Shown here piece after piece: positions 19,150 to 28,260 of a stretch of DNA of 64,000 nucleotides. Origin of the DNA: an uncultured Verrucomicrobiota bacterium (GTDB taxonomy: Bacteria > Verrucomicrobiota > Verrucomicrobiia > Opitutales > Opitutaceae). The stretch covers positions 62,001-126,000 of the forward strand of contig CAIQAB010000018.1 in assembly GCA_903869675.1 (NCBI GenBank), in the 5' to 3' direction. Position 1 is the stretch's first letter. Every line of letters starts with the position of its first letter. Made by a program: the position numbers and the translations under genes. The notes below the pieces were generated by a model. The model ran no database searches. It was not told the DNA's origin and was given only the letters and a program-made list of their open reading frames with translations.

Positions 19150-20463
19150 AAATCCTCTGCCCAGCCGCGGCATCGGCCGGTCCGGCCTCGGCGGCACCAC
19201 CCGCACCGGCACCGGCTCGCCGACGGCTCGCGCCGCGACCTCGCGGATCTTGTCCTTTTTACTCTTACGTCGCCCTTTGATGCCGCCGCCATCCGGCGCC
19301 ACCAGCGGCGCGGTGACCTCCGTCTCACAAGGCTCGAAACCCGGGATCTGATCCCGCCCCAACTGGAGGCCGTGCAGTTTCTCGATCAGGCGGAAATGCG
19401 CGTGGCTGCCCGCGCTGACAAAGCTGATCGCCACCCCGGCCTCCCCCGCGCGACCCGTCCGGCCGATGCGGTGGGTGTAGTCCACCGCCGAGCGCGGTAG
19501 ATCGTAGTTAACCACCGCCGGCAGCTTCGGGATATCGATGCCCCGCGCCGCCAGATCAGTCGCGATCAAAACCTTCACCGTGCCCGCCTTCAGGTCCGCC
19601 AGCGCCTGGGTGCGCGCACCCTGGCTGAGTTCGCCGTGCAGCGCCGCCGCTGAGATACCCGCGCGGATCAGCTTCTCAGCGACGTGCTCGCAGGTGTATT
19701 TCGTCGCCACGAACACCAGCGCACCCGCCCAACCGTTCGTCTCGACCAGATGCCGCAAAAGCTGGGTGCGGCGCGGCGCGTCCACCTCGATCACGCGTTG
19801 CAAAATCTCCGGCGTGTTCTCCGCCGTATCCGGCGTCTCGATGCGGAGCGGGTCGCGGAGCAAGGCCGCCGCCAGCGCTTGCACCTCGGCCGGAAAGGTG
19901 GCGGAGAAGAACAGGCTCTGCCGCCGCGCCGGCAGAAGCCCCACGATGCGGTCCAGCTCGGCCTTGAAGCCGAGGTCGAGCAATCGGTCTGCCTCGTCCA
20001 GCACCAGCACCGAGATTTCCGCCAGCGAGAGTGCGTTATGGTTGATGAGATCGAGCAGGCGCCCAGGCGTGGCGACCAGCAGATCGGCGCCTCCACCGAG
20101 GGCCATCATTTGCGGATTGATCGAGAGGCCGCCGACCGCGACGAGGGTCTTGAGCGGCTGGGGCAGGTAGCGTGCGTAGCGCCGAACCGCCTCCACCACC
20201 TGAGCCGCCAGTTCTCGTGTGGGCACCAGAATGAGCGCGCTCACATAGCGGCCATGCGGCCGCCGCGCAGCCGCCAGTTTTTGCACCAAGGGCAGGGCGA
20301 AAGCCGCCGTCTTGCCCGAGCCGGTCTGGGCCGAGGCCCAGACGTCCGCACCGCGTAAAATCGCTGGAATCGCCGCGGCTTGGATAGGGGTCGGCTCTTC
20401 GTAATGCCACGCCGCCACGGCGCGTTGGAGCGGTTCGGAGAGACCCAAGGATAAAAACGACAT
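19147..20463 (-). CDS. rhlE: DEAD-box ATP-dependent RNA helicase (RhlE-like)
   Basis: 438-residue RNA helicase. In order: Q motif (EEPTPIQAAAIP), Walker A AQTGSGKT, PTRELAAQ, DEAD box LDEADRLLD, SATFP (motif III), and the second RecA-like domain with HRIGRTGRAGE. The C-terminal tail is basic (KGRRKSKKDK) and short. I start at the ATG at 20463 (MSFLSLGL), where the Q-motif region begins; the frame extends upstream with no conserved residues. The stop codon falls inside an intergenic inverted repeat. Likely roles are RNA remodelling and ribosome assembly or cold growth, as known for the family. Confidence 0.94.
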   Translation of the reverse strand: MSFLSLGLSEPLQRAVAAWHYEEPTPIQAAAIPAILRGADVWASAQTGSGKTAAFALPLVQKLAAARRPHGRYVSALILVPTRELAAQVVEAVRRYARYLPQPLKTLVAVGGLSINPQMMALGGGADLLVATPGRLLDLINHNALSLAEISVLVLDEADRLLDLGFKAELDRIVGLLPARRQSLFFSATFPAEVQALAAALLRDPLRIETPDTAENTPEILQRVIEVDAPRRTQLLRHLVETNGWAGALVFVATKYTCEHVAEKLIRAGISAAALHGELSQGARTQALADLKAGTVKVLIATDLAARGIDIPKLPAVVNYDLPRSAVDYTHRIGRTGRAGEAGVAISFVSAGSHAHFRLIEKLHGLQLGRDQIPGFEPCETEVTAPLVAPDGGGIKGRRKSKKDKIREVAARAVGEPVPVRVVPPRPDRPMPRLGRGF

Positions 20464-20596
20464 GGGCGCCACGGTGGCTCGGTTTTCGCACAACGCCATG
20501 AAATGTTGCACACCCAGAACCAGAGGGGCTCCGAAGGCCCGGCGTCTAGTCGCTTGGATGCTTGTCGTCGCTTATGCGCGTTTTCATAATCATGCC

Positions 20597-21130
20597 GTGA
20601 AACCTGCCGCCCTCTCCGCACCCGCCCTCGCCGCCCGCCTCGCCACCAACGCCGGCCTGACCGTGATCGACGTGCGCACGCCGGGCGAATTCGCCGCCTT
20701 GCACGCCGCCCCGGCGCGCAACCTGCCCCTGCCCGATGTCTCGCCCGCCGCACTCACCGCCCTCGGTCACACCGATCCGGAGGCACCGGTCTACGTGCTC
20801 TGCCAAAGCGGCCAACGCGCCCAGTCGGCCTGCTCGCGCCTCGCCGCCGCCGGTTTCGCCCAAGCGACGGTGGTGACGGGCGGCACCGAGGCCTGGACGG
20901 CGGCCGGCTTGCCCGTGGTGCACGGACATACCCGGGCCATCGAACTGGAACGCCAAGTGCGCATCGTCGCGGGTGTGCTGGTCGTGCTGGGGGTCGCGCT
21001 GGCCCGCACCGTGCATCCCGGCTTCATGTGGCTATCCGGCTTCATCGGCGGCGGGCTGGTCTTCGCCGGCATCACCGGCTTTTGCGGCATGGGCCTGCTA
21101 CTCGCGAAAGCCCCCTGGAACCGCGCCTAG
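20597..21130 (+). CDS. YgaP-like membrane rhodanese
   Basis: 177-residue protein with an N-terminal rhodanese domain (VIDVRTPGEF, active-site Cys in LCQSGQRAQ) and a C-terminal DUF2892-type pair of membrane helices (VRIVAGVLVVLGVALA and FIGGGLVFAGITGFCGMG). The layout and the end GFCGMGLLLAKAPWN closely match E. coli YgaP, a membrane-bound sulfurtransferase. Start is uncertain: the GTG at 20597 fits the domain, an ATG at 20558 is also in frame and adds 13 residues. The gene diverges from the helicase, whose coding start lies 133 bases away. Confidence 0.88.
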   Translation: MKPAALSAPALAARLATNAGLTVIDVRTPGEFAALHAAPARNLPLPDVSPAALTALGHTDPEAPVYVLCQSGQRAQSACSRLAAAGFAQATVVTGGTEAWTAAGLPVVHGHTRAIELERQVRIVAGVLVVLGVALARTVHPGFMWLSGFIGGGLVFAGITGFCGMGLLLAKAPWNRA

Positions 21131-21181
21131 CCCCGCCGTGCCTTGACACGCCCGATCGCCACGCGGCTTCATCTCAGGCCC

Positions 21182-21853
21182 ATGTCCGCCGCCACGCCCC
21201 CCGCCCTTCAGGCCCATGAGGCCGCCCTCGCCGGCCTGATCGAGACCGGTCGTGATTTCCACACCCGCGGCTGGTCCCTGGGCACCAGCAGCAACTACAG
21301 CGTTATCGCCTCCCACGACCCGCTCGCCCTCGTGCTCACCGGCAGCGGCTTCGACAAGGGCCGCCTCCAGCCCGCGCAGTTCACCCTCGTCGGACCTGAC
21401 GGCCGAGCCCTCGACCCCGCCCTGCCCAAGCCTTCCGCCGAGACCATGCTCCACGTGGTGCTGGCCCGCGTCGCCGGCGCCGGCGCCATCCTCCATACCC
21501 ACTCCGTGCGCGGCACCGTGCTATCCGAGCTTTTTCTCGCCGACGGCGCCCTGCCCCTCGCCGGCTACGAGATGCTCAAGGGCCTCGCGGGCATCACCAC
21601 GCACGAGACCGCCATCCGCGTGCCCATCTTCGCCAACACCCAGGACATCCCCGCCCTCGCCACTCAGGTGGAAAACTACCTGCGAGCCGCGACCGCCGCC
21701 GCCACTCCCGCCGCCCCGGTGCCGCCCGGCTTCCTCATCGCCGGCCACGGGCTCTACGCCTGGGGCGAAAACCTCGCCGCCGCCCGCCGTCACATCGAAG
21801 TTTTCGAGTTCCTGTTTGAGGTTTTTACCCAAAAACGCGAATTATCGCGGTAA
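21182..21853 (+). CDS. mtnB: Methylthioribulose-1-phosphate dehydratase
   Basis: 223-residue class II aldolase-fold enzyme of methionine salvage that removes water from 5-methylthioribulose-1-phosphate. Zinc ligands are visible in ILHTHSVRGTV and in GHGLYAWGEN near the C terminus; GTSSNYSV is the usual N-terminal motif. First gene of mtnB-mtnD-mtnC-mtnA, which are 14 bases apart or overlap by four. Start is the ATG at 21182, 51 bases after the rhodanese stop. Confidence 0.95.
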   Translation: MSAATPPALQAHEAALAGLIETGRDFHTRGWSLGTSSNYSVIASHDPLALVLTGSGFDKGRLQPAQFTLVGPDGRALDPALPKPSAETMLHVVLARVAGAGAILHTHSVRGTVLSELFLADGALPLAGYEMLKGLAGITTHETAIRVPIFANTQDIPALATQVENYLRAATAAATPAAPVPPGFLIAGHGLYAWGENLAAARRHIEVFEFLFEVFTQKRELSR

Positions 21854-21867
21854 ACCGCCCACCCGCC

Positions 21868-22455
21868 ATGGCCACCGTCCGCGTCCCGGAACAAAACCGC
21901 ACCTTCACCGAGAAAGCCGAGATCCGCGCCTTCCTCGCCCCCTTCGGCATCGAATACGACCGCTGGGCCGTCGCCGGCCGCATCGACCGCGACGCTTTCT
22001 CCGAGGAGATCCTTCGCGCCTACAACCCAGAGATCCAGGAGCTCAACCGCCGCGGCGGCTACATCACCGCCGACGTAATCGACGTCACCCCCGACGTCCC
22101 CGGCCTCCAGGCCATGCTCGACCGCTTCAACAAGGAGCACACCCACGCCGAGGACGAGGTTCGCTTCATTGTAAAGGGTCGCGGGCTGTTCTTTATCCAC
22201 CCGGACGCGCATCCGGTGTTCTCCGTCGAGGTCGAGGAGGGCGATTTGATGAACGTCCCCGCCGGCACCAAACACTGGTTCGACCTCTGCCGCGACCGCA
22301 CCATCCGCGCCATACGCCTCTTCCGCGAAAAAGCCGGCTGGTCCCCGCTCTACACCGGCGACGCCATCGCCGCAGCCCACGAACCGCTTTGCTTCGGCCC
22401 GGGTTTTTTCAACCCCAACCAACCCCGCCTCGCCCCCGGCCCCGCCATCGTATGA
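21868..22455 (+). CDS. mtnD: Acireductone dioxygenase
   Basis: 195-residue cupin that cleaves the acireductone of the methionine salvage pathway with oxygen. Metal ligands lie in HTHAEDEVRF (two His and a Glu) with a further His in GTKHWFDL. With iron the product is the keto acid precursor of methionine; with nickel it is an off-pathway reaction releasing CO. Its stop overlaps the start of mtnC as ATGA, indicating translational coupling. Confidence 0.96.
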   Translation: MATVRVPEQNRTFTEKAEIRAFLAPFGIEYDRWAVAGRIDRDAFSEEILRAYNPEIQELNRRGGYITADVIDVTPDVPGLQAMLDRFNKEHTHAEDEVRFIVKGRGLFFIHPDAHPVFSVEVEEGDLMNVPAGTKHWFDLCRDRTIRAIRLFREKAGWSPLYTGDAIAAAHEPLCFGPGFFNPNQPRLAPGPAIV

Positions 22456-23165
22456 CGGCGCCCGCCGCCCTCGTGCTCCTCGACATCGAGGGCACGGTCT
22501 CGCCCCTGGCCTACGTCCACGCGACGATGTTCCCCTTCGCCCGCACCCGGCTGGCGGAGTTTCTCACGGACCACCTCGACCGCCCCGAGGTCGCCGCCGC
22601 CCTCGGGCAGGTCGCCGCCGAGGCCTCGGCGAGCGGCCTCATCCTGCCAGCCCCCGCCTCAGAAACCCTGACCGCCATCGTCGCCCACCTGCATGACCTC
22701 ATGGACCGCGACGTGAAAGCCACCGGCCTGAAACAGCTTCAGGGCCTGATCTGGGAAGGCGGCTTCCAATCGGGCGAGCTCCGCGCAGACCTCTTCCCCG
22801 ACGTGGCCCCCGCCCTCCGCGCCTGGCACGCCGACGGCGTCGAGCTACGCATCTACTCGTCCGGTAGCGTGCACGCGCAGAAATTGTTTTTCGCCCACAC
22901 CGTCGACGGCGACCTTACCCCGCTCCTATCCGGCTATCACGACACCACCGTCGGCCCGAAAAAATCCGCCGCCAGCTACGCCGCCATCACTGCCGCCGCC
23001 GGCCGCGCGCCGGCCGCGATCCTGTTCTTGAGCGACATCGTAGCCGAGCTCGACGCCGCTCGCGCCGCCGGCCTGCGCACCGCCCTCGCCCTGCGCCCCG
23101 GCAATCCCCCGGCTCCATCCCACGCGCATCCGGCCTTCTCCTCCCTGCTCGAAATCACTCCATGA
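22452..23165 (+). CDS. mtnC: Enolase-phosphatase E1
   Basis: 237-residue HAD-family enzyme that enolises and dephosphorylates 2,3-diketomethylthiopentyl-1-phosphate. The nucleophile motif LLDIEGTVSPL has Asp at residue 10; YSSGSVHAQK is motif II and GPKKSAASY holds the Lys of motif III, with SDIVAELDAA as motif IV. ATGA overlap with mtnD upstream and mtnA downstream. The single-protein MtnC route is used here, not the MtnW/MtnX route of Bacillus. Confidence 0.95.
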   Translation: MTAPAALVLLDIEGTVSPLAYVHATMFPFARTRLAEFLTDHLDRPEVAAALGQVAAEASASGLILPAPASETLTAIVAHLHDLMDRDVKATGLKQLQGLIWEGGFQSGELRADLFPDVAPALRAWHADGVELRIYSSGSVHAQKLFFAHTVDGDLTPLLSGYHDTTVGPKKSAASYAAITAAAGRAPAAILFLSDIVAELDAARAAGLRTALALRPGNPPAPSHAHPAFSSLLEITP

Positions 23166-24256
23166 ACGTCGAAGGCCGCCCCCGCCACACCATCGAGCCC
23201 CTGCCCGGCCGCCGCGCCGTGCAAATCCTCGACCAAACCCTCCTGCCCCACGAAATCGTCTGGCGAGAGCTCACCTCCGCCGCCGAGGCCGCCCACGCCA
23301 TCCGAGTAATGCAGGTCCGCGGTGCCCCCCTGATCGGCGCCACCGCCGCCCACGGCCTCGCCTTCGCCCTCACCGCCGACCCGTCCGACGCCGCCCTCGC
23401 CTCGGCTCACGCCGAGTTGCTCGCCACGCGCCCCACTGCAGTAAACCTGCGCTGGGCCCTCGACCGCGTGCGCGCCCGCGTCGTCTCCCTCCCGCCCGCC
23501 ACCCGCGCCGCCGCCGCCTGGGCCGAGGCCGCCCAGATCTGCGCGGACGACGTCGCCACCAATGCCACCATCGGCCGCCACGGTCTGGAACTCTTTCGCA
23601 CCGTCTTCGCCGCCAAGCCCGCCACCGAGCGCCCGATCCTGAACGTGCTGACCCACTGCAACGCCGGCTGGCTGGGCTGTGTCGATTGGGGCACCGCCCT
23701 CGCCCCGGTCTATCAAGCCCACGACGCCGGCCTGCCCGTGCACGTCTGGGTGAGCGAGACCCGCCCGCGCAATCAAGGCGCTTCCCTGACCGCGTGGGAA
23801 CTCACTCAACACGGCGTGCCCCACACTCTCGTGGTGGACAACGCCGCCGGCCACCTGCTCCAGCGCGGACTGGTCGATCTCTGCATCGTCGGGGCCGACC
23901 GCGTCGCGGCCAACGGCGACGTCGCCAATAAAATCGGCACCTATCTGAAGGCCCTCGCCGCCCGCGTCCACGGCGTGCCTTTCTACGTGGCCCTGCCGCT
24001 GAGCACCTTCGACCCCACCACCGCCGACGGCGTGCGCGATATCCCCATCGAGCAACGCTCCGCCCGCGAGGTCACACACGCCGTCGGCAACGACGGCAAC
24101 GGCACGCGCGCCGAGGTGTTGTTGACCACCGCCACGACCCCCGCTCGCAACGACGCCTTCGACGTCACCCCCGCCGCGCTCGTCACCGCCCTCATCACCG
24201 AACGTGGTGCCTATCCCGCCACGCCCGAAGGACTGGCGCGCCTTGCCGCAATCTAG
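23162..24256 (+). CDS. mtnA: Methylthioribose-1-phosphate isomerase
   Basis: 364-residue eIF2B-like sugar isomerase converting methylthioribose-1-phosphate to the ribulose form. The catalytic Cys sits in LTHCNAGWLG and the catalytic Asp in VGADRVAANGDVANKIGTY. RGAPLIGATAAHG is the phosphate-site region. Last gene of the four-gene salvage operon, overlapping mtnC by four bases. The genes for making the substrate (MtnP, or MtnN plus MtnK) and the final aminotransferase are not in the window. Confidence 0.96.
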   Translation: MNVEGRPRHTIEPLPGRRAVQILDQTLLPHEIVWRELTSAAEAAHAIRVMQVRGAPLIGATAAHGLAFALTADPSDAALASAHAELLATRPTAVNLRWALDRVRARVVSLPPATRAAAAWAEAAQICADDVATNATIGRHGLELFRTVFAAKPATERPILNVLTHCNAGWLGCVDWGTALAPVYQAHDAGLPVHVWVSETRPRNQGASLTAWELTQHGVPHTLVVDNAAGHLLQRGLVDLCIVGADRVAANGDVANKIGTYLKALAARVHGVPFYVALPLSTFDPTTADGVRDIPIEQRSAREVTHAVGNDGNGTRAEVLLTTATTPARNDAFDVTPAALVTALITERGAYPATPEGLARLAAI

Positions 24257-24300
24257 AAAAGCCTAGACCGAAGCCCAATGCAGCCGGGCTGAGCACTACT

Positions 24301-25176
24301 ATGAAGTTACCCCTCTTCCTTCTTGCCCTGTTAAGTCTATCCGGCCCGGTCCGAGCCCAGGAAAAAACCGAGACAGCCAAGACGCCCGCGACCGCAAGTC
24401 CTGTGACCCACGCGCAGAGCGATCCCGCTTTTGCACCCCGGCCAACACCAGACCACGAATCGGCCGTGATCCCGGTGCCCAAGACGAAGCCAGGCTGGAT
24501 GGCCAGAAATGAGTCGATGAATCAACGGGCCGCCCAAGGGCATGTAGACCTGATCTACCTAGGCGACTCGATCGTCCAGTATTTCAACGCCAAAGGCAAA
24601 AAGGTGTGGGACCACTACTACGCCCCCAGAAACGCCCTGAATCTAGGTATCAGTGGAGACCGCACGCAGCACGCCCTCTGGCGTCTGGAGCACGGCAACA
24701 TCGACGGCATTTCTCCAAAACTCGCGATCGTGATGATCGGCCAGAATAACGGCGGGCATAATACGCCCGCGGAAATTTCGGACGGGGTCACGCGAGTGGT
24801 CGAAACGATCAGGAAAAAGCTCCCCGAGACCAAAATCCTCCTGCTGGCCATCTTCTACCGCCGCGAAAAACCGACCGAGGAGCGTCTGGTTTTTGATGAG
24901 GCCAACGCGACCATCGCCAAGCTCGCCGACGATAAAACGATTTTCTACCTGAACATTAACTCCATCTTTCTCCTGCCCGATGGAACCATTTCCAAGGAAT
25001 TGATGCCTGATTACGAACATCCCAGCCCGCTAGGTCACCGGCTCTGGGCGGAAGCGATCGAGGGAAAAGTCGCCGAACTCATGGGCGATCAACCGGTGCT
25101 CCCCATGCCTCCCTTGGCCGAAGCACCGCCGACCCCTGAGCCAACAAACATTCCGACGTCCGCACCAGTCCGGTAG
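24301..25176 (+). CDS. Secreted SGNH/GDSL hydrolase
   Basis: 291-residue predicted secreted esterase. A signal peptide (about residues 1-19, ending GPVRAQ) leads into a Pro/Thr-rich stretch and an SGNH fold like the platelet-activating-factor acetylhydrolase group. Catalytic blocks: GDSI near residue 87, GISGDRT near 118, MIGQNNGG near 146 and the Asp/His pair in PDYEHPS near 238. It lies 32 bases before a secreted GH78 rhamnosidase, suggesting removal of acyl groups from a plant or algal polysaccharide (inference). The Pro-rich C terminus looks unstructured. Confidence 0.85.
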   Translation: MKLPLFLLALLSLSGPVRAQEKTETAKTPATASPVTHAQSDPAFAPRPTPDHESAVIPVPKTKPGWMARNESMNQRAAQGHVDLIYLGDSIVQYFNAKGKKVWDHYYAPRNALNLGISGDRTQHALWRLEHGNIDGISPKLAIVMIGQNNGGHNTPAEISDGVTRVVETIRKKLPETKILLLAIFYRREKPTEERLVFDEANATIAKLADDKTIFYLNINSIFLLPDGTISKELMPDYEHPSPLGHRLWAEAIEGKVAELMGDQPVLPMPPLAEAPPTPEPTNIPTSAPVR

Positions 25177-25208
25177 CGCTTCCGGGTTACTGTCTAAAGA
25201 AATACCCG

Positions 25209-27998
25209 GTGAAGAAGATCCGCCGTTTGATAAGCCTCGCCTGCGTCCTCACGCTTTCTTCGCTCGCAGCCAGCGAATTGAAACCCAGTCCGGTTATCAG
25301 CCTTACGACCAACGGTCGCGTTCAACCACTGGGCATCGAAGCCGACACGCCATCCTTCGGCTGGGCCATGACCTCGCAAGAACGCGGCGCCACCCAGACC
25401 GCCTATCGCCTCCGCATCGGCACCACCGAACAAGGTTCCGAAATCTGGGACTCCGGCCGGCAGGACTCGGATCGCCAGGTGGACGTCTCGCCCGCCGTAT
25501 CTCTGCCGATCGTCGCAGCCACCCGCTATTTTTGGCAGGTAAAACTCTGGGATGGTGGCGGCACCGAAACCGAGTGGAGCGAGCCCGCCTGGTTCGAAAC
25601 CGGCCTGCTCGCGCCTGCCGACTGGGACGGAGCACGATGGATCGCACGACCGGCCAAAGACGCCGGCGCTCCGCTGCCGTTGTTACGCGATGTCTTCAAC
25701 GTGGGGAAACCGGTGCGATCCGCCAGGCTCTACGCCTCCGCACGCGGCATCTACCAACTTTCCCTTAACGGCCATAAGGTCGGCGACCAGTTCCTCGCCC
25801 CCGGCTGGACCGACTACCCGCGACGCATCCAGTCACAGACCTACGATGTCACCATCCTGCTGCAGCCAGGCGCGAACGCCCTCGGCGCCGCCCTCGCCGA
25901 CGGCTGGTATCGCGGCAAGGTCGGGCTCGGCTGGCACGGCGTCTACGGCGACACCCTCGCGTTGATCGCGAGGCTCAAGATAGTCTATGCCGACGATTCC
26001 GTGGAGTGGTTCGACACCGGCCCGCGCTGGAACTGCGCCGATGGCCCTTGGCTGCGGGCCGACCTTCAGGACGGCGAAACCTACGATGCCCGCCGCGAGC
26101 CCGTCGGTTGGGATACCCCGGAGTTTGACGCGTCGAGTTGGACTCCCGTCACCCTTGTCGAGGGCGACGCCTCACTGCTCGTGCCGCAACCCGACGAACC
26201 GGTCCGCGTCACCGGGATCCGCACCGCCACGGCCCGCACCCAACGCGTGCCCGGCGAGTATGTTTACGATATGGGCCAGAACATGGTCGGCGTGGCCCGC
26301 CTACTCCTCAAAGGGCACGCAGGCCAGACCGTCCGCATACGCTACGCCGAGGAGCTCTACCGCCGGGGCGACCGGATCGGTCGCCTTTATACCGAAAACT
26401 TTCGCACCGCCAAAGTCACCGACTTCTACACCTTCGCGCAGGACGGCACGGTCACCTACCAGCCGACTTTTACCCAGCACGGCTTTCGCTATGTCGAGCT
26501 CACCGGCCTCGATCAGGCGCCAGAGCCCGCGGACGTCCAAGGTGTGGTGCTTGGCTCCGACCTCGCCAACATCGGCGACCTCCGCCTGTCCAACCCGATG
26601 CTGGACCAGCTCGTCCGCAACATCCGCTGGGGCCAGCGCGGCAACTTCGTCTCCATCCCCACCGACACGCCCGCGCGCGACGAACGTCTCGGCTGGACCG
26701 GCGATATCAGCGTCTTCGCCCCAACCGCCAGCACCTTCCAGGACACCCGGGCTTTCCTCTCCAAATGGATGACCGACGTGCGCGACACCCAACGCGACAA
26801 CGGCAACATCCCCGCCGTGGTGCCCCAGCCCCGCCGCGAGTTCGACGAGTCCGGCGTCGGCTGGTCCGACGCCGTCCTCACCGTGCCCTACGCCGTCTGG
26901 CAAGCCACCGGCGACGCGCGCATCCTCCGCCAGAACTGGGACGCGATGTTGCGCTTTTACGCCTTCGTCCACGCCAGCGCCACCGGTGATGGCGATCTGC
27001 TGGAGCAAGGTCGCAGCTCCTGGTTCTCCGGCGACTGGCTGAGCCTGGAAGGCGCCGATCGCCGCCGGGAACACGCCGTCATCGCCACCGCCTACTTCGC
27101 GGAGGATACCCGCATGATGGCCGGGATGGCCGCCGCGCTCGGCAAGTCCGCCCGGGCCGGGGAGCTGACCGCGCTTGTCCCGCGCATCCGCGAAGCCTTC
27201 GTGCGGGCCTATTGTCAGCCCGACGGCTCCATCCACATGGGCACCCAGACCGTTTACGCGATGGCACTAGGCATGGATTTGATCCCTGACTCCGCGCAAC
27301 GGGAACTCACCGCTCGCCGCTTCGTTGATAAACTCGCCGGCGACGACTATCATCTCAGGACCGGCTTCTTGGGCACCCCTTGGCTACTGCCTGCGCTCAC
27401 GAAAATCGGCCGCGACGACTTGGCCTTACGGCTCCTGCTCAACGAGGACTATCCCTCCTGGGGTTTCGAAATTCGCATGGGTGCCACCACCATGTGGGAA
27501 CGCTGGAATACCATCCGCGCCGACGGCGAGTTCGGCCCGATGGACATGAATTCGTTCAACCACTACGCCTACGGCGCCGTCGCCACCTGGATGTTCCAAC
27601 ATCTAGGTGGCCTGCAAGCCCTCGAGCCCGGCTACAAACACGCGCGTATCACCCCACTCATCGGCCAAGGCGGCCTCACCCATGCCAGGGGCTCTCTGCA
27701 CACACCCTACGGCCTGCTGGAGAGCGAATGGTCGACCGAAAACAACCACCTCACCTTGAGCGTGAAGGTGCCCGCCAACACCAGCACCGAGATCCTCATC
27801 CCGACCGCAGACCCCGCGACGGTAAAAGAGGGCGACGAGGGCCGTGTCGCGATTTCCGCGCCAGGCGTGCGCTCGCATGCCTTCGCAAACGGCAAACTCC
27901 TCCTCGAAGTCGGGTCCGGGCATTATCGTTTCACCACCCGCCAGAATACCCCACTCACAGCCCGAGAAATACTAGATATGAGACAGCACCAGCATTGA
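25209..27998 (+). CDS. Alpha-L-rhamnosidase, GH78
   Basis: 929-residue secreted glycoside hydrolase that removes terminal alpha-L-rhamnose from glycosides or pectic chains. Signal peptide about residues 1-21. Then an Fn3-like region, the Bac_rhamnosid_N domain (LYASARGIYQLSLNG, GWTDYPRRIQSQTYDV), the concanavalin-like domain, the (alpha/alpha)6 catalytic domain with TPARDERLGWTGD near residue 487 and TMWERWNTI near 762, and a C-terminal beta-sandwich. Acidic residues in these two motifs are the expected catalytic ones. Starts at GTG. Co-oriented with the SGNH hydrolase 32 bases upstream. Confidence 0.93.
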   Translation: MKKIRRLISLACVLTLSSLAASELKPSPVISLTTNGRVQPLGIEADTPSFGWAMTSQERGATQTAYRLRIGTTEQGSEIWDSGRQDSDRQVDVSPAVSLPIVAATRYFWQVKLWDGGGTETEWSEPAWFETGLLAPADWDGARWIARPAKDAGAPLPLLRDVFNVGKPVRSARLYASARGIYQLSLNGHKVGDQFLAPGWTDYPRRIQSQTYDVTILLQPGANALGAALADGWYRGKVGLGWHGVYGDTLALIARLKIVYADDSVEWFDTGPRWNCADGPWLRADLQDGETYDARREPVGWDTPEFDASSWTPVTLVEGDASLLVPQPDEPVRVTGIRTATARTQRVPGEYVYDMGQNMVGVARLLLKGHAGQTVRIRYAEELYRRGDRIGRLYTENFRTAKVTDFYTFAQDGTVTYQPTFTQHGFRYVELTGLDQAPEPADVQGVVLGSDLANIGDLRLSNPMLDQLVRNIRWGQRGNFVSIPTDTPARDERLGWTGDISVFAPTASTFQDTRAFLSKWMTDVRDTQRDNGNIPAVVPQPRREFDESGVGWSDAVLTVPYAVWQATGDARILRQNWDAMLRFYAFVHASATGDGDLLEQGRSSWFSGDWLSLEGADRRREHAVIATAYFAEDTRMMAGMAAALGKSARAGELTALVPRIREAFVRAYCQPDGSIHMGTQTVYAMALGMDLIPDSAQRELTARRFVDKLAGDDYHLRTGFLGTPWLLPALTKIGRDDLALRLLLNEDYPSWGFEIRMGATTMWERWNTIRADGEFGPMDMNSFNHYAYGAVATWMFQHLGGLQALEPGYKHARITPLIGQGGLTHARGSLHTPYGLLESEWSTENNHLTLSVKVPANTSTEILIPTADPATVKEGDEGRVAISAPGVRSHAFANGKLLLEVGSGHYRFTTRQNTPLTAREILDMRQHQH

Positions 27999-28260
27999 TG
28001 CAGCAGCCAGCCGCAGCTCGATGCCGCTACCAGCCATTTTTCGCAGACAAACCCGGCCTCCTTCCCGAAAGTTGCTCTGCTTATTTGGAAGCTAGCAACT
28101 CGATCAGGATGGGAAAAAGTCACCTATTCGCGACGGCTTCGTAACTCGATAGTCATAATAATGTAACTTTGTCCGCCTAAGATTTACCCGCTAAATCATA
28201 CCACATTTAAAAACTAAATGCCGTCATCGTTCTGCGAAAATTACATACCTAGCCTACCAA

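Noticed and set aside
21252-22451. Upstream extension of the mtnC frame through mtnB and mtnD
   Set aside because: Ser/Pro/Arg-rich translation typical of an out-of-frame reading; mtnC starts at the ATGA overlap.
26138-26989. Arg-rich frame inside the rhamnosidase gene
   Set aside because: Out-of-frame shadow; the GH78 reading is continuous across it.
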